64,000 nt of DNA from Ferrovaceae bacterium (lineage in GTDB: Bacteria > Pseudomonadota > Gammaproteobacteria > Burkholderiales > Ferrovaceae). Every line of letters begins with the position of its first letter. Positions within the stretch are counted from its first letter, which is position 1. Position numbers and translations under genes: made by a program. Positions 40,187 through 50,472 of the stretch are shown in pieces. Location of the stretch: positions 1 through 64,000 of the forward strand of contig DAICZS010000004.1 of NCBI GenBank assembly GCA_027311025.1, read 5' to 3'. Below the pieces are notes generated by a model. It had not been told where the DNA came from and searched no databases. It saw only the letters and a program-made list of their open reading frames with translations.

Positions 40187-42913
40187 TTAGAGCGTGCGAG
40201 CCACTTCAACGACTTCAAAGGTTTCAAGCTTGTCGCCAACCTCGATGTCGTTGTAGTTTTTGAGGGAAAGGCCACATTCGAATCCGGCCTTCACTTCACG
40301 CACGTCATCCTTGAAGCGCTTGAGTGAATCAAGCTCGCCCGTGTGGATGACTACGTTATCGCGTAACAGACGCACACCGGCGCCGCGCTTGATCGTTCCT
40401 TCCAGGACATAACAACCCGCCACGGCACCCACCTTGGAGATGCGGAATACCTCGCGGATTTCCACCAAACCTGTGATGTTTTCCTTGCGATCTGGCGAGA
40501 GCATTCCCGACAGGGCAGCCTTCACCTCATCCACGGCGTTATAGATGATGTCGTAATAGCGCACGTCCACGCCGCTGCTGGAGATCAACTTGCGTGCGGT
40601 GGCATCGGCACGGGTGTTGAAACCGATGATCACTGCCTTGGAGGCAAGAGCCAGGTTGACATCCGATTCCGTGATGCCCCCAACGGCGGCATGCACGATG
40701 TTGACACGGACTTCGTCGGTGGACAGTTTCTGCAGCGACTGGGTCAGCGCCTCATACGAGCCCTGCACATCGGCCTTGATGATGAGCGACAGCGACTTGA
40801 CGCCACCACCTTCGCTCATCTGGTCAAACATGTTTTCCAGCTTGGCAGCCTGCTGCTTGGCCAGTTTGACATCGCGGAACTTGCCTTGGCGGAACAGGGC
40901 GATTTCTCTGGCCTTGCGTTCATCATTAAGAGCCATGACATCTTCACCGGCGACGGGGACCTCGGTCAGACCCTGAATCTCCACCGGAATGGATGGCCCT
41001 GCCTCTTCCACGGGATGCCCCGCTTCATCAAGCATTGCACGAACACGACCATACGACGCCCCGGCCAGAACCATGTCCCCGCGTCGTAGCGTGCCCGACT
41101 GCACCAGAATGGTCGCCACAGGTCCCCGCCCCTTGTCCAGGCGTGCCTCGATGACGATGCCTTTGGCCGGCGTATTCTTGGGTGCCTTGAGCTCCAGCAC
41201 CTCGGCCTGCAGCAAAACGGATTCAAGAAGCTCGTCGATGCCTTGTCCCGTCTTGGCAGACACCTGCACGAACTGGGCTTCGCCGCCATATTCTTCAGGC
41301 AGCACCCCTTGGGCCACGAGTTCGCTCTTGATGCGCTCAAAGTTGGCTTCAGGCTTGTCGATCTTGTTCACGGCCACCACCACGGGTACCTGCGCTGCCT
41401 TGGTGTGGTGAATGGCCTCAATGGTTTGCGGCATCACGCCATCATCGGCGGCCACCACCAGAATCACGATGTCCGTGACCTTGGCGCCGCGAGCCCGCAT
41501 GGCCGTAAAGGCTTCATGTCCAGGGGTATCGAGAAAGGTCACCATGCCCCGCGCCGTCTCAACGTGATACGCACCGATATGCTGGGTGATTCCGCCAGCC
41601 TCGCCGCTGGCCACCCGCGTGCGTCGAATGTAATCCAGCAGCGAAGTCTTGCCGTGATCCACGTGGCCCATGACGGTGACCACTGGGGCACGGGGCTCTG
41701 GAATGGCATCTTCATGCTCGCCGCCAGTTTCAGCCAGCAGCGCTTCAGGATCGTCAAGCTTGGCCGGTTTGGCCACATGACCCAGTTCTTCCACCACAAT
41801 CATGGCGGTTTCCTGGTCCAGGACCTGATTGATCGTGACCATCATGCCCATTTTCATCAGGGTCTTGATGACTTCAGCAGCCTTGACGGCCATTTTCTGG
41901 GCCAGCACAGCCACAGTAATGGTTTCTGGAACCAGCACTTCATGCACGATGGGCTCGGTGGGCGCAGAGAAGGCATGCAAACCTTCTTCAGACTTGTGCC
42001 CTTTGGCGTGACGCGACTTCGGATCGCGCCAGGCCGTGCTGCTTCCGGCATCGCCCCGGGTTTTCAAGCCGCGACGCTTGTTGCCATCATCCATCCAGGT
42101 AGTCGGTTTCTCTGCTTTCTTGCCACTCTTTTTAGGTGCCGCTTTTTCCGCAGCCTTGGCTGCGGGACGGTGCAAGGTGCCCGTTTTTTCGTCAGCCTTG
42201 GGCGCATTCTTTTCTGCCAGGGCTCGCGCTGCAACCGCTTGTGCTTCGGCCAGCGCTTTTTCTTCGGCATCTTTCTTCGCCTTGACGCGTGCCAGCTTGT
42301 CCATGGCATCTGCCGTCTGACGGGCCCTCAGTTCAGCCTGGCGGCTGGCTTCCTGGCTGCGCAACGCGCGCTGCGCTTCGTCAATGGGACTGGTGGGAAC
42401 ACTGGGGGGTGGCTCGACCACCAGGGCCGCCGGTTCGGGTTCAACCGCGGCTGCTGACACGACCTCGGGCTCTGGCTCTGGCTCGGGCTCGACGACCACC
42501 TCAGGTACCGCTGCCACCACGGGCTCTGGCTGTGCAATGACTTCAGGTTCGGGAGCAGGCGCGGCTACGAGTTCTTGAGCCTCTTCTTCGCCAGGGGCCA
42601 GGGCCTCCATGCTGTCGCGTTTGACCAAAACGCGTTTCTTGCGCACTTCCACCTGGATGGTTCGGGCTTTGCCCGTAGCACTGTCGGCCTTTTTGATTTC
42701 GCTGGTTTGCTTGCGCGTCAGCGTGATGCGGGTCTTTGGCTCAGAGCGCCCATGCTGCTCGCGCAAATGGTCGAGAAGCTGTGTTTTGTCTTTTTCACTG
42801 ATGCTATCTGCCGCGGTCGATTTACTCACCCCTGCCGCCTTGAGCTGTACCAGCAGCGTTTCCGGGGTGACTTTCAATTCGACTGCAAGATCAGCCACCG
42901 TTGCTTTTGCCAT
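40187..42913 (-). CDS. infB: Translation initiation factor IF-2
   Basis: IF-2 recruits initiator tRNA and promotes subunit joining. In the 908 residues the N-terminal IF2_N domain ([20 protein letters not shown]) is followed by a long, charged, low-complexity linker with Glu-Pro and Ala-Lys repeats (about 110-260). The second IF2_N subdomain is followed by the G domain with [22 protein letters not shown] and NKIDKPEAN. Domains II, III and IV follow, ending with the fMet-tRNA-binding C2 domain. It is 17 nt after nusA. Confidence 0.97.
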   Translation of the reverse strand: MAKATVADLAVELKVTPETLLVQLKAAGVSKSTAADSISEKDKTQLLDHLREQHGRSEPKTRITLTRKQTSEIKKADSATGKARTIQVEVRKKRVLVKRDSMEALAPGEEEAQELVAAPAPEPEVIAQPEPVVAAVPEVVVEPEPEPEPEVVSAAAVEPEPAALVVEPPPSVPTSPIDEAQRALRSQEASRQAELRARQTADAMDKLARVKAKKDAEEKALAEAQAVAARALAEKNAPKADEKTGTLHRPAAKAAEKAAPKKSGKKAEKPTTWMDDGNKRRGLKTRGDAGSSTAWRDPKSRHAKGHKSEEGLHAFSAPTEPIVHEVLVPETITVAVLAQKMAVKAAEVIKTLMKMGMMVTINQVLDQETAMIVVEELGHVAKPAKLDDPEALLAETGGEHEDAIPEPRAPVVTVMGHVDHGKTSLLDYIRRTRVASGEAGGITQHIGAYHVETARGMVTFLDTPGHEAFTAMRARGAKVTDIVILVVAADDGVMPQTIEAIHHTKAAQVPVVVAVNKIDKPEANFERIKSELVAQGVLPEEYGGEAQFVQVSAKTGQGIDELLESVLLQAEVLELKAPKNTPAKGIVIEARLDKGRGPVATILVQSGTLRRGDMVLAGASYGRVRAMLDEAGHPVEEAGPSIPVEIQGLTEVPVAGEDVMALNDERKAREIALFRQGKFRDVKLAKQQAAKLENMFDQMSEGGGVKSLSLIIKADVQGSYEALTQSLQKLSTDEVRVNIVHAAVGGITESDVNLALASKAVIIGFNTRADATARKLISSSGVDVRYYDIIYNAVDEVKAALSGMLSPDRKENITGLVEIREVFRISKVGAVAGCYVLEGTIKRGAGVRLLRDNVVIHTGELDSLKRFKDDVREVKAGFECGLSLKNYNDIEVGDKLETFEVVEVARTL

Positions 42914-42930
42914 TCAAATTCTCCGATACC

Positions 42931-44406
42931 TCACTCAAACATCGGCGCACGCGCCGTCATGATGAGTTCCTTGGCGCGTTCCGCGTCGATTCCCGTCAGC
43001 TCGGACAATTCGTCCACTGCCAAGTCTGCCAGATCCTGGATGGTCTTGATCCCTTTGGAAGCAAAGAGCAGTGCCGTGTCCGGATCCATTCCTGCCATGC
43101 TCTGCAAGTCTTCGGCCGCATGCTCAACCTGTTCTTCCGAAGCAATGGCTTCGGTGAGCAGGGCATTGCGTGCCCGACTACGCAACTCGTTGACCGTGTC
43201 TTCGTCGAATGCTTCAATGGCCAGCATTTCATTGATTGGAACATAGGCCACTTCTTCCAGCGAGCTGAAGCCTTCCTGAATCAGGATATCCGCCACTTCC
43301 TCGTCTACATCCAGACGATTGACGAACAGATCGCGAATCTTTGAAGACTCTGCCGCGTCTTTTTCGTGCGCCTGATCCTCGGTCATGATGTTGAGCGTCC
43401 AGCCCGTCAGTTCAGAGGCAAGCCGCACATTCTGTCCGCTGCGCCCAATGGCCTGTGCCAGTTGATCCTCGTCCACCACCACGTCCATGCTGTGGCTGTC
43501 CTCGTCCACACGGATCGAGTTGACCTCTGCCGGGGCCAGTGCGTTGATGACGAACTGCGCGGGGTCTTCAGACCAGAGAATGATGTCTACCCGCTCGCCA
43601 CCCAGCTCTGCCGTCACTGCCTGCACGCGTGATCCACGCATGCCTACGCAGGTGCCGATGGGGTCCAGGCGACGGTCGTTGGATTTGACGGCAATCTTGG
43701 CGCGGATGCCGGGATCGCGGGCTGCCGATTTGATCTCCAGAAGTCCTTCCTCTATCTCAGGAACTTCCAGCTCAAACAATTTGATGATGAATTCGGGCGC
43801 CAAGCGCGACAGGATCAATTGCGGTCCGCGACCACCCCGCTCCACGCGAGACAAATAGCCGCGAACGCGATCGCCAATGCGCAGGTTTTCACGCTGGATC
43901 ATTTGATCGCGTGGCAGCAGCGCCTCGATACGTCCGGATTCGATGATGGCATTGCCGCGATCCAGCCGCTTGACGGTACCAGTGACCAGACTTTCGTTGC
44001 GTTCCAGAAAGTCATTGAGAATCTGCTCGCGTTCGGCATCGCGGATTTTCTGGAAAATCACTTGCTTGGCTGCCTGCGCACCAATGCGCCCAAAGTCGAT
44101 GGGCTCCAGGGGTTCTTCGATGACGTCCCCGGGTTGCGCATCGGGATTGCGCAGCACCGCCTGGGACATGGGAAGTTCCTGGAACTCCGATAGCCAGTCG
44201 GCATCGTTGACGACCCGCCACACCCGGAAAGACTTGAAGTCACCCGTTTCGCGATCGATTTCGACCCGCACGTCGATGTCTTCTTCACCGTGTTTTTTTC
44301 GGGTTGCCGAGGCCAATGCCATTTCCAGCGCGATGAAAACGATGTCGGGATCGACACTCTTTTCACGGGCCAGGGCATCCACCAGCATCAGCACTTCCTT
44401 GCTCAT
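42931..44406 (-). CDS. nusA: Transcription termination/antitermination factor NusA
   Basis: NusA binds RNA polymerase and modulates pausing, termination and antitermination. The 491-residue product has the N-terminal polymerase-binding domain, an S1 domain ([18 protein letters not shown]), two KH domains ([39 protein letters not shown]) and two acidic C-terminal helix-hairpin repeats as in E. coli. ATG 44406 has GGAGG at 5 nt. It follows rimP by 11 nt. The leader upstream of rimP carries a terminator-like hairpin that NusA itself might act on. Confidence 0.97.
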   Translation of the reverse strand: MSKEVLMLVDALAREKSVDPDIVFIALEMALASATRKKHGEEDIDVRVEIDRETGDFKSFRVWRVVNDADWLSEFQELPMSQAVLRNPDAQPGDVIEEPLEPIDFGRIGAQAAKQVIFQKIRDAEREQILNDFLERNESLVTGTVKRLDRGNAIIESGRIEALLPRDQMIQRENLRIGDRVRGYLSRVERGGRGPQLILSRLAPEFIIKLFELEVPEIEEGLLEIKSAARDPGIRAKIAVKSNDRRLDPIGTCVGMRGSRVQAVTAELGGERVDIILWSEDPAQFVINALAPAEVNSIRVDEDSHSMDVVVDEDQLAQAIGRSGQNVRLASELTGWTLNIMTEDQAHEKDAAESSKIRDLFVNRLDVDEEVADILIQEGFSSLEEVAYVPINEMLAIEAFDEDTVNELRSRARNALLTEAIASEEQVEHAAEDLQSMAGMDPDTALLFASKGIKTIQDLADLAVDELSELTGIDAERAKELIMTARAPMFE

Positions 44407-44417
44407 AAGGCCTCCAA

Positions 44418-44843
44418 TCAAATCTCAGGAACGAGGTTGGCACGATCAATACCCGCCACCTCTATTTCAAGGGCAACACCGTCTACATCCAGTACCAGTA
44501 AGGTGTCCGAAACCGAAACGATGCGCCCGACAAAATTGCGCTGACCCGCTCGTGGAACGCGCAAGCGCAGCTTGACGTCACGCCCGGCAAATCGGGAAAA
44601 ATCGGCAGTCCGCTTGAGGGGCCGATCCAGCCCGGGCGACGAGACTTCCAGGCGGTCGTAATCAATGCCCTCGACAGCAAACAGCCGCGTCAACTGATTG
44701 CTGACCGTAGCGCAATCCTCGACACCAATGCCTTCTGGCTTGTCGATGAAAACACGCAAAAGACCACGACCGGCGCGCTCCAAATCCACAAATTCGTAGC
44801 CCAGGCCAGTCACGGTTTTTTCAATCAGGGCCGACGCTTCCAT
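44418..44843 (-). CDS. rimP: Ribosome maturation factor RimP
   Basis: RimP assists 30S subunit assembly. The 141-residue product starts [20 protein letters not shown], and the N-terminal domain continues to [10 protein letters not shown]. The C-terminal SH3-like domain ([19 protein letters not shown]) follows. ATG 44843 has GGGAG about 10 nt upstream and starts the homology. The frame remains open further upstream across the leader hairpin to a TTG at 44924, but that extension has no family match. First gene of rimP-nusA-infB-rbfA-truB. Confidence 0.94.
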   Translation of the reverse strand: MEASALIEKTVTGLGYEFVDLERAGRGLLRVFIDKPEGIGVEDCATVSNQLTRLFAVEGIDYDRLEVSSPGLDRPLKRTADFSRFAGRDVKLRLRVPRAGQRNFVGRIVSVSDTLLVLDVDGVALEIEVAGIDRANLVPEI

Positions 44844-44878
44844 CCGGACTTCACTCCCGCTGAACCCTGTCAGCAAAT

Positions 44879-44906
44879 AAAAAATGGGCTCGAGGCCCAC
44901 TTTTTT
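44879..44906 (-). terminator. Terminator-like hairpin in the rimP-nusA leader
   Basis: On the minus strand AAAAAAGTGGGC, a CTCGA loop and GCCCATTTTTT form a stem of about 11 bp (one G-T pair) ending in a run of six T and then ATTT. It sits between a strong promoter (44932-44961) and the rimP start. It therefore reads as a leader attenuator rather than only the end of the upstream aminopeptidase gene. The AT flanks make it symmetric, so it could also act on the plus strand. Confidence 0.7.
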
Positions 44907-44931
44907 CAGAAACTTTTCCACCAAGCCTAGG

Positions 44932-44961
44932 ATTATAGCTTATTTTCTAACCAACTGTCCA
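44932..44961 (-). promoter_or_regulatory. sigma70-type promoter of the rimP-nusA-infB operon
   Basis: Minus strand TGGACA (44956-44961), an 18-nt spacer, then a perfect TATAAT (44932-44937). It overlaps the last codons of the upstream aminopeptidase gene. Transcription would start near 44925, giving a leader of about 80 nt that contains the hairpin at 44879-44906. Confidence 0.7.
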
Positions 44962-46444
44962 GAAAATGCACCCCCCAGCTCACACCGAAGCCGGTGACAT
45001 CGGACCCCACGGCCCCCAGGCCGCCTTCGTTGCTGGAGGCAGACAGATCCATGTGAATCCAGGGACGCTGTGCCGTGAAACGGTACAGAAAGCGTGCCGC
45101 CAGGATGTGATCCGCTGTCCCATCCGCAGTGCATTGTTTTACGTCAGCCACTTTGCTGTCGAGCTGGGGATCGAAATCGACCGGGAACGGGAATGCCACC
45201 ACCCGCTCGCCCACGGCATCCCCCACCGCCACCGCCAATTGGGCCAGCGGACCGGTACTGGCAAAAACACCACTGAATCGGCTGCCCAGCGCGGTATGCA
45301 TGCTTCCCGTCAGGGTGGCAAAATCCAGCATCAGGTCTGGTTGCTGGCGTGCAGCCAGCGTCAGGGTGTCGGCCAGGACCATGCGTCCTTCTGCATCCGT
45401 GTGGATGATTTCGATGGTGGTGCCGTTGAGCGCCTTCACCACATCGTTTTGCTTGTATGCCTGCGGACTGATGTGGTTCTGGGCCAGTGCCAGCCAGCAA
45501 TCCACCACCACGGGCAGCCGCAGGCGGCTTACCGCGGACAGGATGCCCAGTGCCACGGCGGAACCGTTCATGTCCTCGTGCATGCCATACATGTACTTGG
45601 CAGGCTTGAGGTTATGTCCTCCCGTATCAAAGCAAATCCCTTTCCCCACCAGGGCCACCCGCTTGCGTGCCCGAGGGCCGCGGTACTGCAGATGCACGAT
45701 GGCCGCATCGGCGGGGGCGCTTCCCTGTGCCACCGCCACAAAAGCGCCAGCGCCCATGGTTTTGAGCCGGGACAAGGGATACTCGGTCAACCGCCAGCCT
45801 TCTTGCCGTGCCAACACGCGAATCTGTTGGCGATAACGCGCGGGCGTGAGTTCGTTGGGAGGAACCAGCGTCAGGCTGCGCGCTAGCGTGTTGCCTTCAG
45901 CAATGGCGCGGGCCGCCGCAAAGTGGGCCTCCTTGGGCGCCACACCCTGCAGGAAAATGGTGTCAAGCCCCGCCTTGACCTTGCTTTTACGCGACGGCAA
46001 GGCCGCCCCATTAAGCCAGGTGGCGTAAAGCGCCTGACCCGCCACGGCAGCCCGCACTGCCGCCTCTCCGGTCAGAATCAGAGCCAGTGTCTTGGGGCGT
46101 TCATCCAGCAAGGGTTTCAGGGCCTTGCACAGGGCAGACTGCTGCTCAAACCGTGAAAGCCCGGGGTTTACCCAGATCCAGGACAACAAAAGTCCTTCGT
46201 CGCACACGCCCACAACGGGCGTGTGCTGCAAAGTCTCCGGTGCATCCCCGCGCCGCTGCAAAGTGGCCAGCAAGGTTTCCAGTCCGGGAACGTCCTGTCC
46301 GGCCGCTGGTGGCGCGGCCAATACCACGAGCGCATGACGAATGCCCTGTCGGCGCCAGCCGGACACAGCGCCCGAAAGGGGCTTCAACCGTGCCATATGC
46401 TGCTGTCCGAGACCTGCCCTGGTTTGATGTCGCGTAGTTGCCAT
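44933..46444 (-). CDS. M17 leucyl aminopeptidase family protein (PepA paralogue)
   Basis: A 503-residue second M17 peptidase. The metal-binding and active-site blocks are conserved but altered compared with pepA: KGICFDTGGHNLKPAKYMYG, then HEDMNGSAVALG, and IIHTDAEGRMVLADTL in place of NTDAEGR. The aspartates and glutamate that bind metal appear present, so it is probably active. The N-terminal domain is poorly conserved. ATG 46444 is used; the TTG at 46459 is a weaker alternative. It lies upstream of the nusA operon, separated by promoter and hairpin, and is divergent from thyA. Confidence 0.88.
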   Translation of the reverse strand: MATTRHQTRAGLGQQHMARLKPLSGAVSGWRRQGIRHALVVLAAPPAAGQDVPGLETLLATLQRRGDAPETLQHTPVVGVCDEGLLLSWIWVNPGLSRFEQQSALCKALKPLLDERPKTLALILTGEAAVRAAVAGQALYATWLNGAALPSRKSKVKAGLDTIFLQGVAPKEAHFAAARAIAEGNTLARSLTLVPPNELTPARYRQQIRVLARQEGWRLTEYPLSRLKTMGAGAFVAVAQGSAPADAAIVHLQYRGPRARKRVALVGKGICFDTGGHNLKPAKYMYGMHEDMNGSAVALGILSAVSRLRLPVVVDCWLALAQNHISPQAYKQNDVVKALNGTTIEIIHTDAEGRMVLADTLTLAARQQPDLMLDFATLTGSMHTALGSRFSGVFASTGPLAQLAVAVGDAVGERVVAFPFPVDFDPQLDSKVADVKQCTADGTADHILAARFLYRFTAQRPWIHMDLSASSNEGGLGAVGSDVTGFGVSWGVHFLDSWLENKL

Positions 46445-46478
46445 GATGATCTGATGCAATGTTGTATCGAGGCGATGG

Positions 46479-46484
46479 TATCAT
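46479..46484 (+). promoter_or_regulatory. Extended -10 for thyA, possibly leaderless transcript
   Basis: TGG followed by TATCAT (46479-46484) resembles an extended -10. No good -35 is present at 17 nt. The expected start, about 7 nt after the hexamer, falls on the A of the thyA ATG at 46491, and no Shine-Dalgarno precedes the ATG. Confidence 0.4.
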
Positions 46485-46490
46485 GCCCCC

Positions 46491-47285
46491 ATGCAACAGT
46501 ACCTCCAGTTTATCGGCGACATTCTGGATCGCGGCGTCACCAAAACCGACCGGACCGGCGTGGGCACGCTCAGCATCTTCGGATACCAGATGCGCTTTGA
46601 CCTGCGCGCAGGCTTTCCGCTGGTCACTACCAAAAAGCTGCACTTGCATTCCATCATTCACGAGTTGATCTGGTTTCTCTCTGGCGACACCAACATCGAT
46701 TATCTCAAGCGCAACGGCGTCAGCATCTGGGACGAATGGGCCGATGATCAAGGGGATTTGGGGCCTGTTTACGGCAAACAGTGGCGTCGCTGGGAGGCCA
46801 ATGACGGCCGTGTCATCGATCAGATGGCGCAGGTGGTGCAACAGATTCGAGGCAATCCGGATTCGCGCCGCCTGATCGTGTCCGCCTGGAACGTGGGTGA
46901 AGTGGAACGCATGGCGCTACCGCCTTGCCATTTGCTGTTCCAGTTTTATGTGGCCGAAGGCCGGTTGTCCTGCCAGCTCTACCAGCGCTCTTGCGATGCC
47001 GGACTTGGCGTGCCGTTCAACATCGCATCCTACGCCCTGCTCACACACCTCGTGGCACAGCAAAGCGATCTTGAAGTGGGTGATTTTGTCTGGACCGGAG
47101 GTGACTGCCACATCTATCTCAACCATGTGGATGCCTTGCGCCAGCAACTGACACGTTCTCCGTTGCCGTTACCCCGTCTGACCTTGCTGCGCCGTCCGGA
47201 ATCGCTCTTCGACTATCGTTTTGAAGACATCTGCATCGAGAACTATCAGGCACACCCGCACATTCCCATGCGGGTTGCCGTCTAG
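46491..47285 (+). CDS. thyA: Thymidylate synthase
   Basis: ThyA methylates dUMP to dTMP using methylene-tetrahydrofolate. The 264 residues equal the E. coli length. The catalytic cysteine lies in [12 protein letters not shown]. Other blocks are [38 protein letters not shown] and the C-terminal [10 protein letters not shown]. No folA (dihydrofolate reductase) gene is adjacent. The gene converges on clpA across 14 nt. Confidence 0.97.
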   Translation: MQQYLQFIGDILDRGVTKTDRTGVGTLSIFGYQMRFDLRAGFPLVTTKKLHLHSIIHELIWFLSGDTNIDYLKRNGVSIWDEWADDQGDLGPVYGKQWRRWEANDGRVIDQMAQVVQQIRGNPDSRRLIVSAWNVGEVERMALPPCHLLFQFYVAEGRLSCQLYQRSCDAGLGVPFNIASYALLTHLVAQQSDLEVGDFVWTGGDCHIYLNHVDALRQQLTRSPLPLPRLTLLRRPESLFDYRFEDICIENYQAHPHIPMRVAV

Positions 47286-47299
47286 TCCATCATCGCGTT

Positions 47300-49567
47300 C
47301 TAGTGCAGGGCCTCAGCCTTGGCTTTGGCCTCATCAAAACCAAGCGAGATCTTCTCGTCGGCGTCCACATCCACTGTCACCTTGCCCCCTGATGCCAAAC
47401 GACCAAAGAGGAGCTCGTCGGCGAGGGCGCGCCGGATGGTGTCCTGGATCAGGCGCGCCATGGGGCGTGCACCCATGAGCGGATCAAAGCCCTCGCGCGC
47501 CAGGTAGTTGCGCAGGGCATCGGTGAAGGTGGCCTCGACGCGTTTTTCGTGCAATTGAGATTCCAGCTGCATCAGGAACTTGTCCACCACCCGCAGGATG
47601 ACGTCCCGATCCAGCGTGGCAAACGAGATGGTGGCGTCCAGGCGATTACGAAACTCTGGCGTGAACATGCGCTTGATGTCCAGCAGCTCGTCACCCTTGT
47701 GTTCATTGGGCAGGAACCCAATCCCCGTTTTGGTCAGTGATTCTGCTCCCGCATTGGTGGTCATGATGATGACCGTGTTGCGAAAATCTGCCTTGCGTCC
47801 ATTATTGTCCGTCAGGGTGCCGTGATCCATGACCTGCAGCAGGATGTTGAAAATATCCGGATGCGCCTTTTCGATCTCGTCGAGCAGCAACACGGAATAG
47901 GGATGCTTGGTAATGGCCTCGGTCAGCAAGCCGCCCTGGTCAAAACCCACATACCCCGGAGGAGCGCCGATCAAACGCGAGACGGCATGGGGCTCCATGT
48001 ATTCGGACATGTCAAAACGGATGAGTTCAACACCCAGTGTATACGCCAGTTGACGCGCCACTTCGGTCTTGCCCACACCAGTGGGCCCGGAAAAAAGAAA
48101 GGAGCCAATGGGTTTTTGCGGATTGCCCAGGCCGCTGCGCGCCATTTTGATGGCAGCTGCCAGCGCGTCAATGGCCTTGTCCTGCCCAAAGACCACGGCT
48201 TTCAGGTCACGGTCCAGGGTTTTCAGTGCGTTTCGGTCATTATTGGAGACGTTGCGCGCAGGAATGCGGGCAATCTTGGCCACGATGTCTTCAATGTCGC
48301 CCTTGCCGATCACTTTTCGCTGTTTGGATTTAGGCAAGATACGCTGCGCGGCACCCGCCTCGTCAATGACGTCGATGGCCTTGTCCGGCAAATGGCGATC
48401 GTTGATGAAGCGCGCCGACAGTTCGGCAGCGCTCGTCAGTGCAGTTTCACTGTAGCGCACGCCGTGGTGGCTTTCGAAACGGGATTTGAGGCCGCGCAGA
48501 ATCTGCACGGTTTCGTCAATGGTGGGTTCCACCACGTCAATTTTCTGAAAACGACGCGAAAGCGCGTGATCCTTTTCGAAAATACCGCGATATTCGGTAT
48601 AGGTCGTGGCGCCAATGCAGCGTAGCGTACCCTTGGAGAGCGCGGGCTTGAGCAGGTTGGACGCGTCCAGCGTGCCTCCGGAAGCTGCGCCGGCACCGAT
48701 GAGTGTGTGGATTTCGTCAATGAACAGGATACTCGACGGATCTTCCTGCAACTGCTTCAAAACCGCCTTGAGGCGTTGCTCGAAGTCGCCACGGTATTTG
48801 GTGCCTGCAAGCAGCGCACCCATATCGAGAGAATATACCGTGGCATGCGCCAATATATCTGGAATGTTGCCCGCCACAATGCGACAGGCCAGGCCCTCTG
48901 CGATGGCCGTCTTGCCAACGCCTGCCTCACCCACCAACAAGGGGTTGTTTTTGCGGCGCCGACATAGAATCTGAATCACCCGTTCCACTTCCCTGTCACG
49001 ACCGATGAGCGGATCGATCTTGCCGGCACTGACTTGCGCATTGAGGTTGAGCGTGAAACTTTGCAATGCGCCGCCACTCTGGCTATCCGCTTCATTCTCC
49101 TGCTGCCCGCCCTCTTCACGCGGTGTGCCTTGTGGCACCTTGGTGATGCCATGGGCGATGTAATTCACCATGTCAAGACGACTAATGCCTTGCTGATTGA
49201 GGAAATACACGGCGTGCGAATCTTTCTCGCCAAAGATGGCGACGAGCACGTTGGCCCCCGTCACTTCCTTTTTTCCGGAAGATTGCACATGCAGGATGGC
49301 GCGTTGAATGACGCGCTGAAACCCCAGAGTGGGCTGGGTATCCACATCTCCGTCGCCAGGCACCATCGGCGTGTGCTCACGCACAAACTCGGCCAGCTCC
49401 TTGCGCAGTGCCTCAATATCCGCTCCGCAGGCGCGCAGTACGTCTACCGCAGAGGGATTATCCATCAACGCCAAAAGCAAATGCTCCACGGTGATGAACT
49501 CGTGGCGCTTTTGTCGGGCATCGACAAAAGCCATGTGCAGGCTGACTTCCAGTTCTTGAGCGATCAT
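47300..49567 (-). CDS. clpA: ATP-dependent Clp protease ATP-binding subunit ClpA
   Basis: ClpA is the AAA+ unfoldase that feeds substrates to ClpP. The 755-residue product (E. coli 758) has an N-domain ([20 protein letters not shown]), D1 with Walker A GEAGVGKT and Walker [11 protein letters not shown], and D2 with GPTGVGKT and [13 protein letters not shown]. The ClpP-binding loop region is present near the IGFLP tripeptide ([12 protein letters not shown]). ATG 49567 overlaps the clpS stop as ATGA. Confidence 0.97.
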   Translation of the reverse strand: MIAQELEVSLHMAFVDARQKRHEFITVEHLLLALMDNPSAVDVLRACGADIEALRKELAEFVREHTPMVPGDGDVDTQPTLGFQRVIQRAILHVQSSGKKEVTGANVLVAIFGEKDSHAVYFLNQQGISRLDMVNYIAHGITKVPQGTPREEGGQQENEADSQSGGALQSFTLNLNAQVSAGKIDPLIGRDREVERVIQILCRRRKNNPLLVGEAGVGKTAIAEGLACRIVAGNIPDILAHATVYSLDMGALLAGTKYRGDFEQRLKAVLKQLQEDPSSILFIDEIHTLIGAGAASGGTLDASNLLKPALSKGTLRCIGATTYTEYRGIFEKDHALSRRFQKIDVVEPTIDETVQILRGLKSRFESHHGVRYSETALTSAAELSARFINDRHLPDKAIDVIDEAGAAQRILPKSKQRKVIGKGDIEDIVAKIARIPARNVSNNDRNALKTLDRDLKAVVFGQDKAIDALAAAIKMARSGLGNPQKPIGSFLFSGPTGVGKTEVARQLAYTLGVELIRFDMSEYMEPHAVSRLIGAPPGYVGFDQGGLLTEAITKHPYSVLLLDEIEKAHPDIFNILLQVMDHGTLTDNNGRKADFRNTVIIMTTNAGAESLTKTGIGFLPNEHKGDELLDIKRMFTPEFRNRLDATISFATLDRDVILRVVDKFLMQLESQLHEKRVEATFTDALRNYLAREGFDPLMGARPMARLIQDTIRRALADELLFGRLASGGKVTVDVDADEKISLGFDEAKAKAEALH

Positions 49568-49878
49568 GTTCCGTTTTCCTCCATCACGCATTGCAGCGGA
49601 TGCTGATGTTGCCGGGCATACCCGGTCACGCGTTCAACCTTGGTGGCTGCAATATCCCTGGGGTAGACCCCACACACGCCTCGGCCTTCAGTGTGAACCT
49701 TGAGCATAACCCTGGTTGCCGCTTCACGATCCAGGGAGAAAAATACCTGCAACACCTGAACCACGAACTCCATGGGCGTAAAATCGTCATTCAGCAGTAC
49801 GACATTGAAAAGCGAAGGTGGTTTCGCCCGGGTACGCTGTTTTTCAAGAACGGGGTCTGCCGGATTTCGGGTTGCCAT
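49564..49878 (-). CDS. clpS: ClpAP adaptor ClpS
   Basis: ClpS delivers N-degron substrates to ClpAP. The 104-residue product contains the core [20 protein letters not shown], where the NDD..P..FV pattern forms the ligand pocket. The helix [20 protein letters not shown] and the family C-terminus follow. ATG 49878 is chosen; the frame remains open upstream but without homology. It is coupled to clpA by a 4-nt overlap. Confidence 0.96.
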   Translation of the reverse strand: MATRNPADPVLEKQRTRAKPPSLFNVVLLNDDFTPMEFVVQVLQVFFSLDREAATRVMLKVHTEGRGVCGVYPRDIAATKVERVTGYARQHQHPLQCVMEENGT

Positions 49879-50031
49879 GTATTTAAAGTATCTTGCCTCA
49901 ATCCCTGAAGTTTCTAGCGACCAGGATTGCATCACTAATGGGTTCAGTCTAAACAATTCTGGGTTTTTCGCAAGGGTTGTGGTGACCTTTGCAAGCTTTC
50001 CCCCTGGAGAATCTCAAATTGGGGTTAACTA

Positions 50032-50061
50032 CTTGACTTACACGGTAAAAGTCGCGTAAAA
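50032..50061 (+). promoter_or_regulatory. Possible cspA promoter with long leader
   Basis: TTGACT (50032-50037), an 18-nt spacer, then TAAAAG (50056-50061). This would give a leader of about 110 nt before cspA, consistent with long structured leaders of cold-shock genes. The -10 is weak. The clpS-cspA gap (49879-50176) shows no gene. Confidence 0.35.
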
Positions 50062-50176
50062 GATTGTCTGGCGTTTGGTTCAAGATGTCTGCATCACCGG
50101 TTTGTCCGTTTGCTGGCCTTGAAACTCAAACCGTTCCGGGTTTACAGGCCCATATTTATCGATAGGAAAGCAAACA

Positions 50177-50380
50177 ATGGCAACAGGCACAGTGAAGTGG
50201 TTCAATGATTCCAAGGGTTACGGCTTCATTACCCCCGATGATGGCAGCGAAGACCTTTTCGCACATTTCTCGGCAATCCAGATGGGCGGCTTCAAGACCC
50301 TGAAGGAAGGCCAGAAGGTCTCGTTCGAGGTTACGCAAGGCCCCAAAGGCAAGCAAGCCTCCAACATCCAGGCTGCGTAA
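50177..50380 (+). CDS. Cold-shock protein (CspA family)
   Basis: A 67-residue single cold-shock domain RNA chaperone with both RNA-binding motifs, KGYGFITPD and [10 protein letters not shown], and the usual start [17 protein letters not shown]. An AGGAAAG site precedes the ATG. It is followed by a strong intrinsic terminator. Whether it is cold-induced or constitutive cannot be told from the protein. Confidence 0.96.
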   Translation: MATGTVKWFNDSKGYGFITPDDGSEDLFAHFSAIQMGGFKTLKEGQKVSFEVTQGPKGKQASNIQAA

Positions 50381-50420
50381 TTCCCACCTTCCCTGCCCAA
50401 CCACCGTTGGGCGTGACGGT

Positions 50421-50453
50421 AAAAAAACCCCCTGCCATAGCAGGGGGTTTTTT
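50421..50453. terminator. Bidirectional terminator between cspA and icd
   Basis: CCCCCTGC (50428-50435), a CATA loop and GCAGGGGG (50440-50447) form a perfect 8-bp stem flanked by A7 and T6. The A and T runs let it serve both cspA (plus) and icd (minus). Confidence 0.92.
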
Positions 50454-50472
50454 CATGCACGACGCGACTGTG

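Noticed and set aside
41243-42457. Long plus-strand frame of 404 codons opposite infB
   Set aside because: It is an antisense shadow of a GC-rich, biased gene; no recognisable family and low-complexity composition copied from the IF-2 linker.
42420-42560. Repeat-like CT/GA-rich tract that could suggest a repeat array
   Set aside because: It encodes the Glu-Pro-rich linker of IF-2; codon-level low complexity explains it.
49772-50059. Small plus-strand frame over clpS and the clpS-cspA gap
   Set aside because: No ribosome binding site, mostly antisense to clpS, and no recognisable features.
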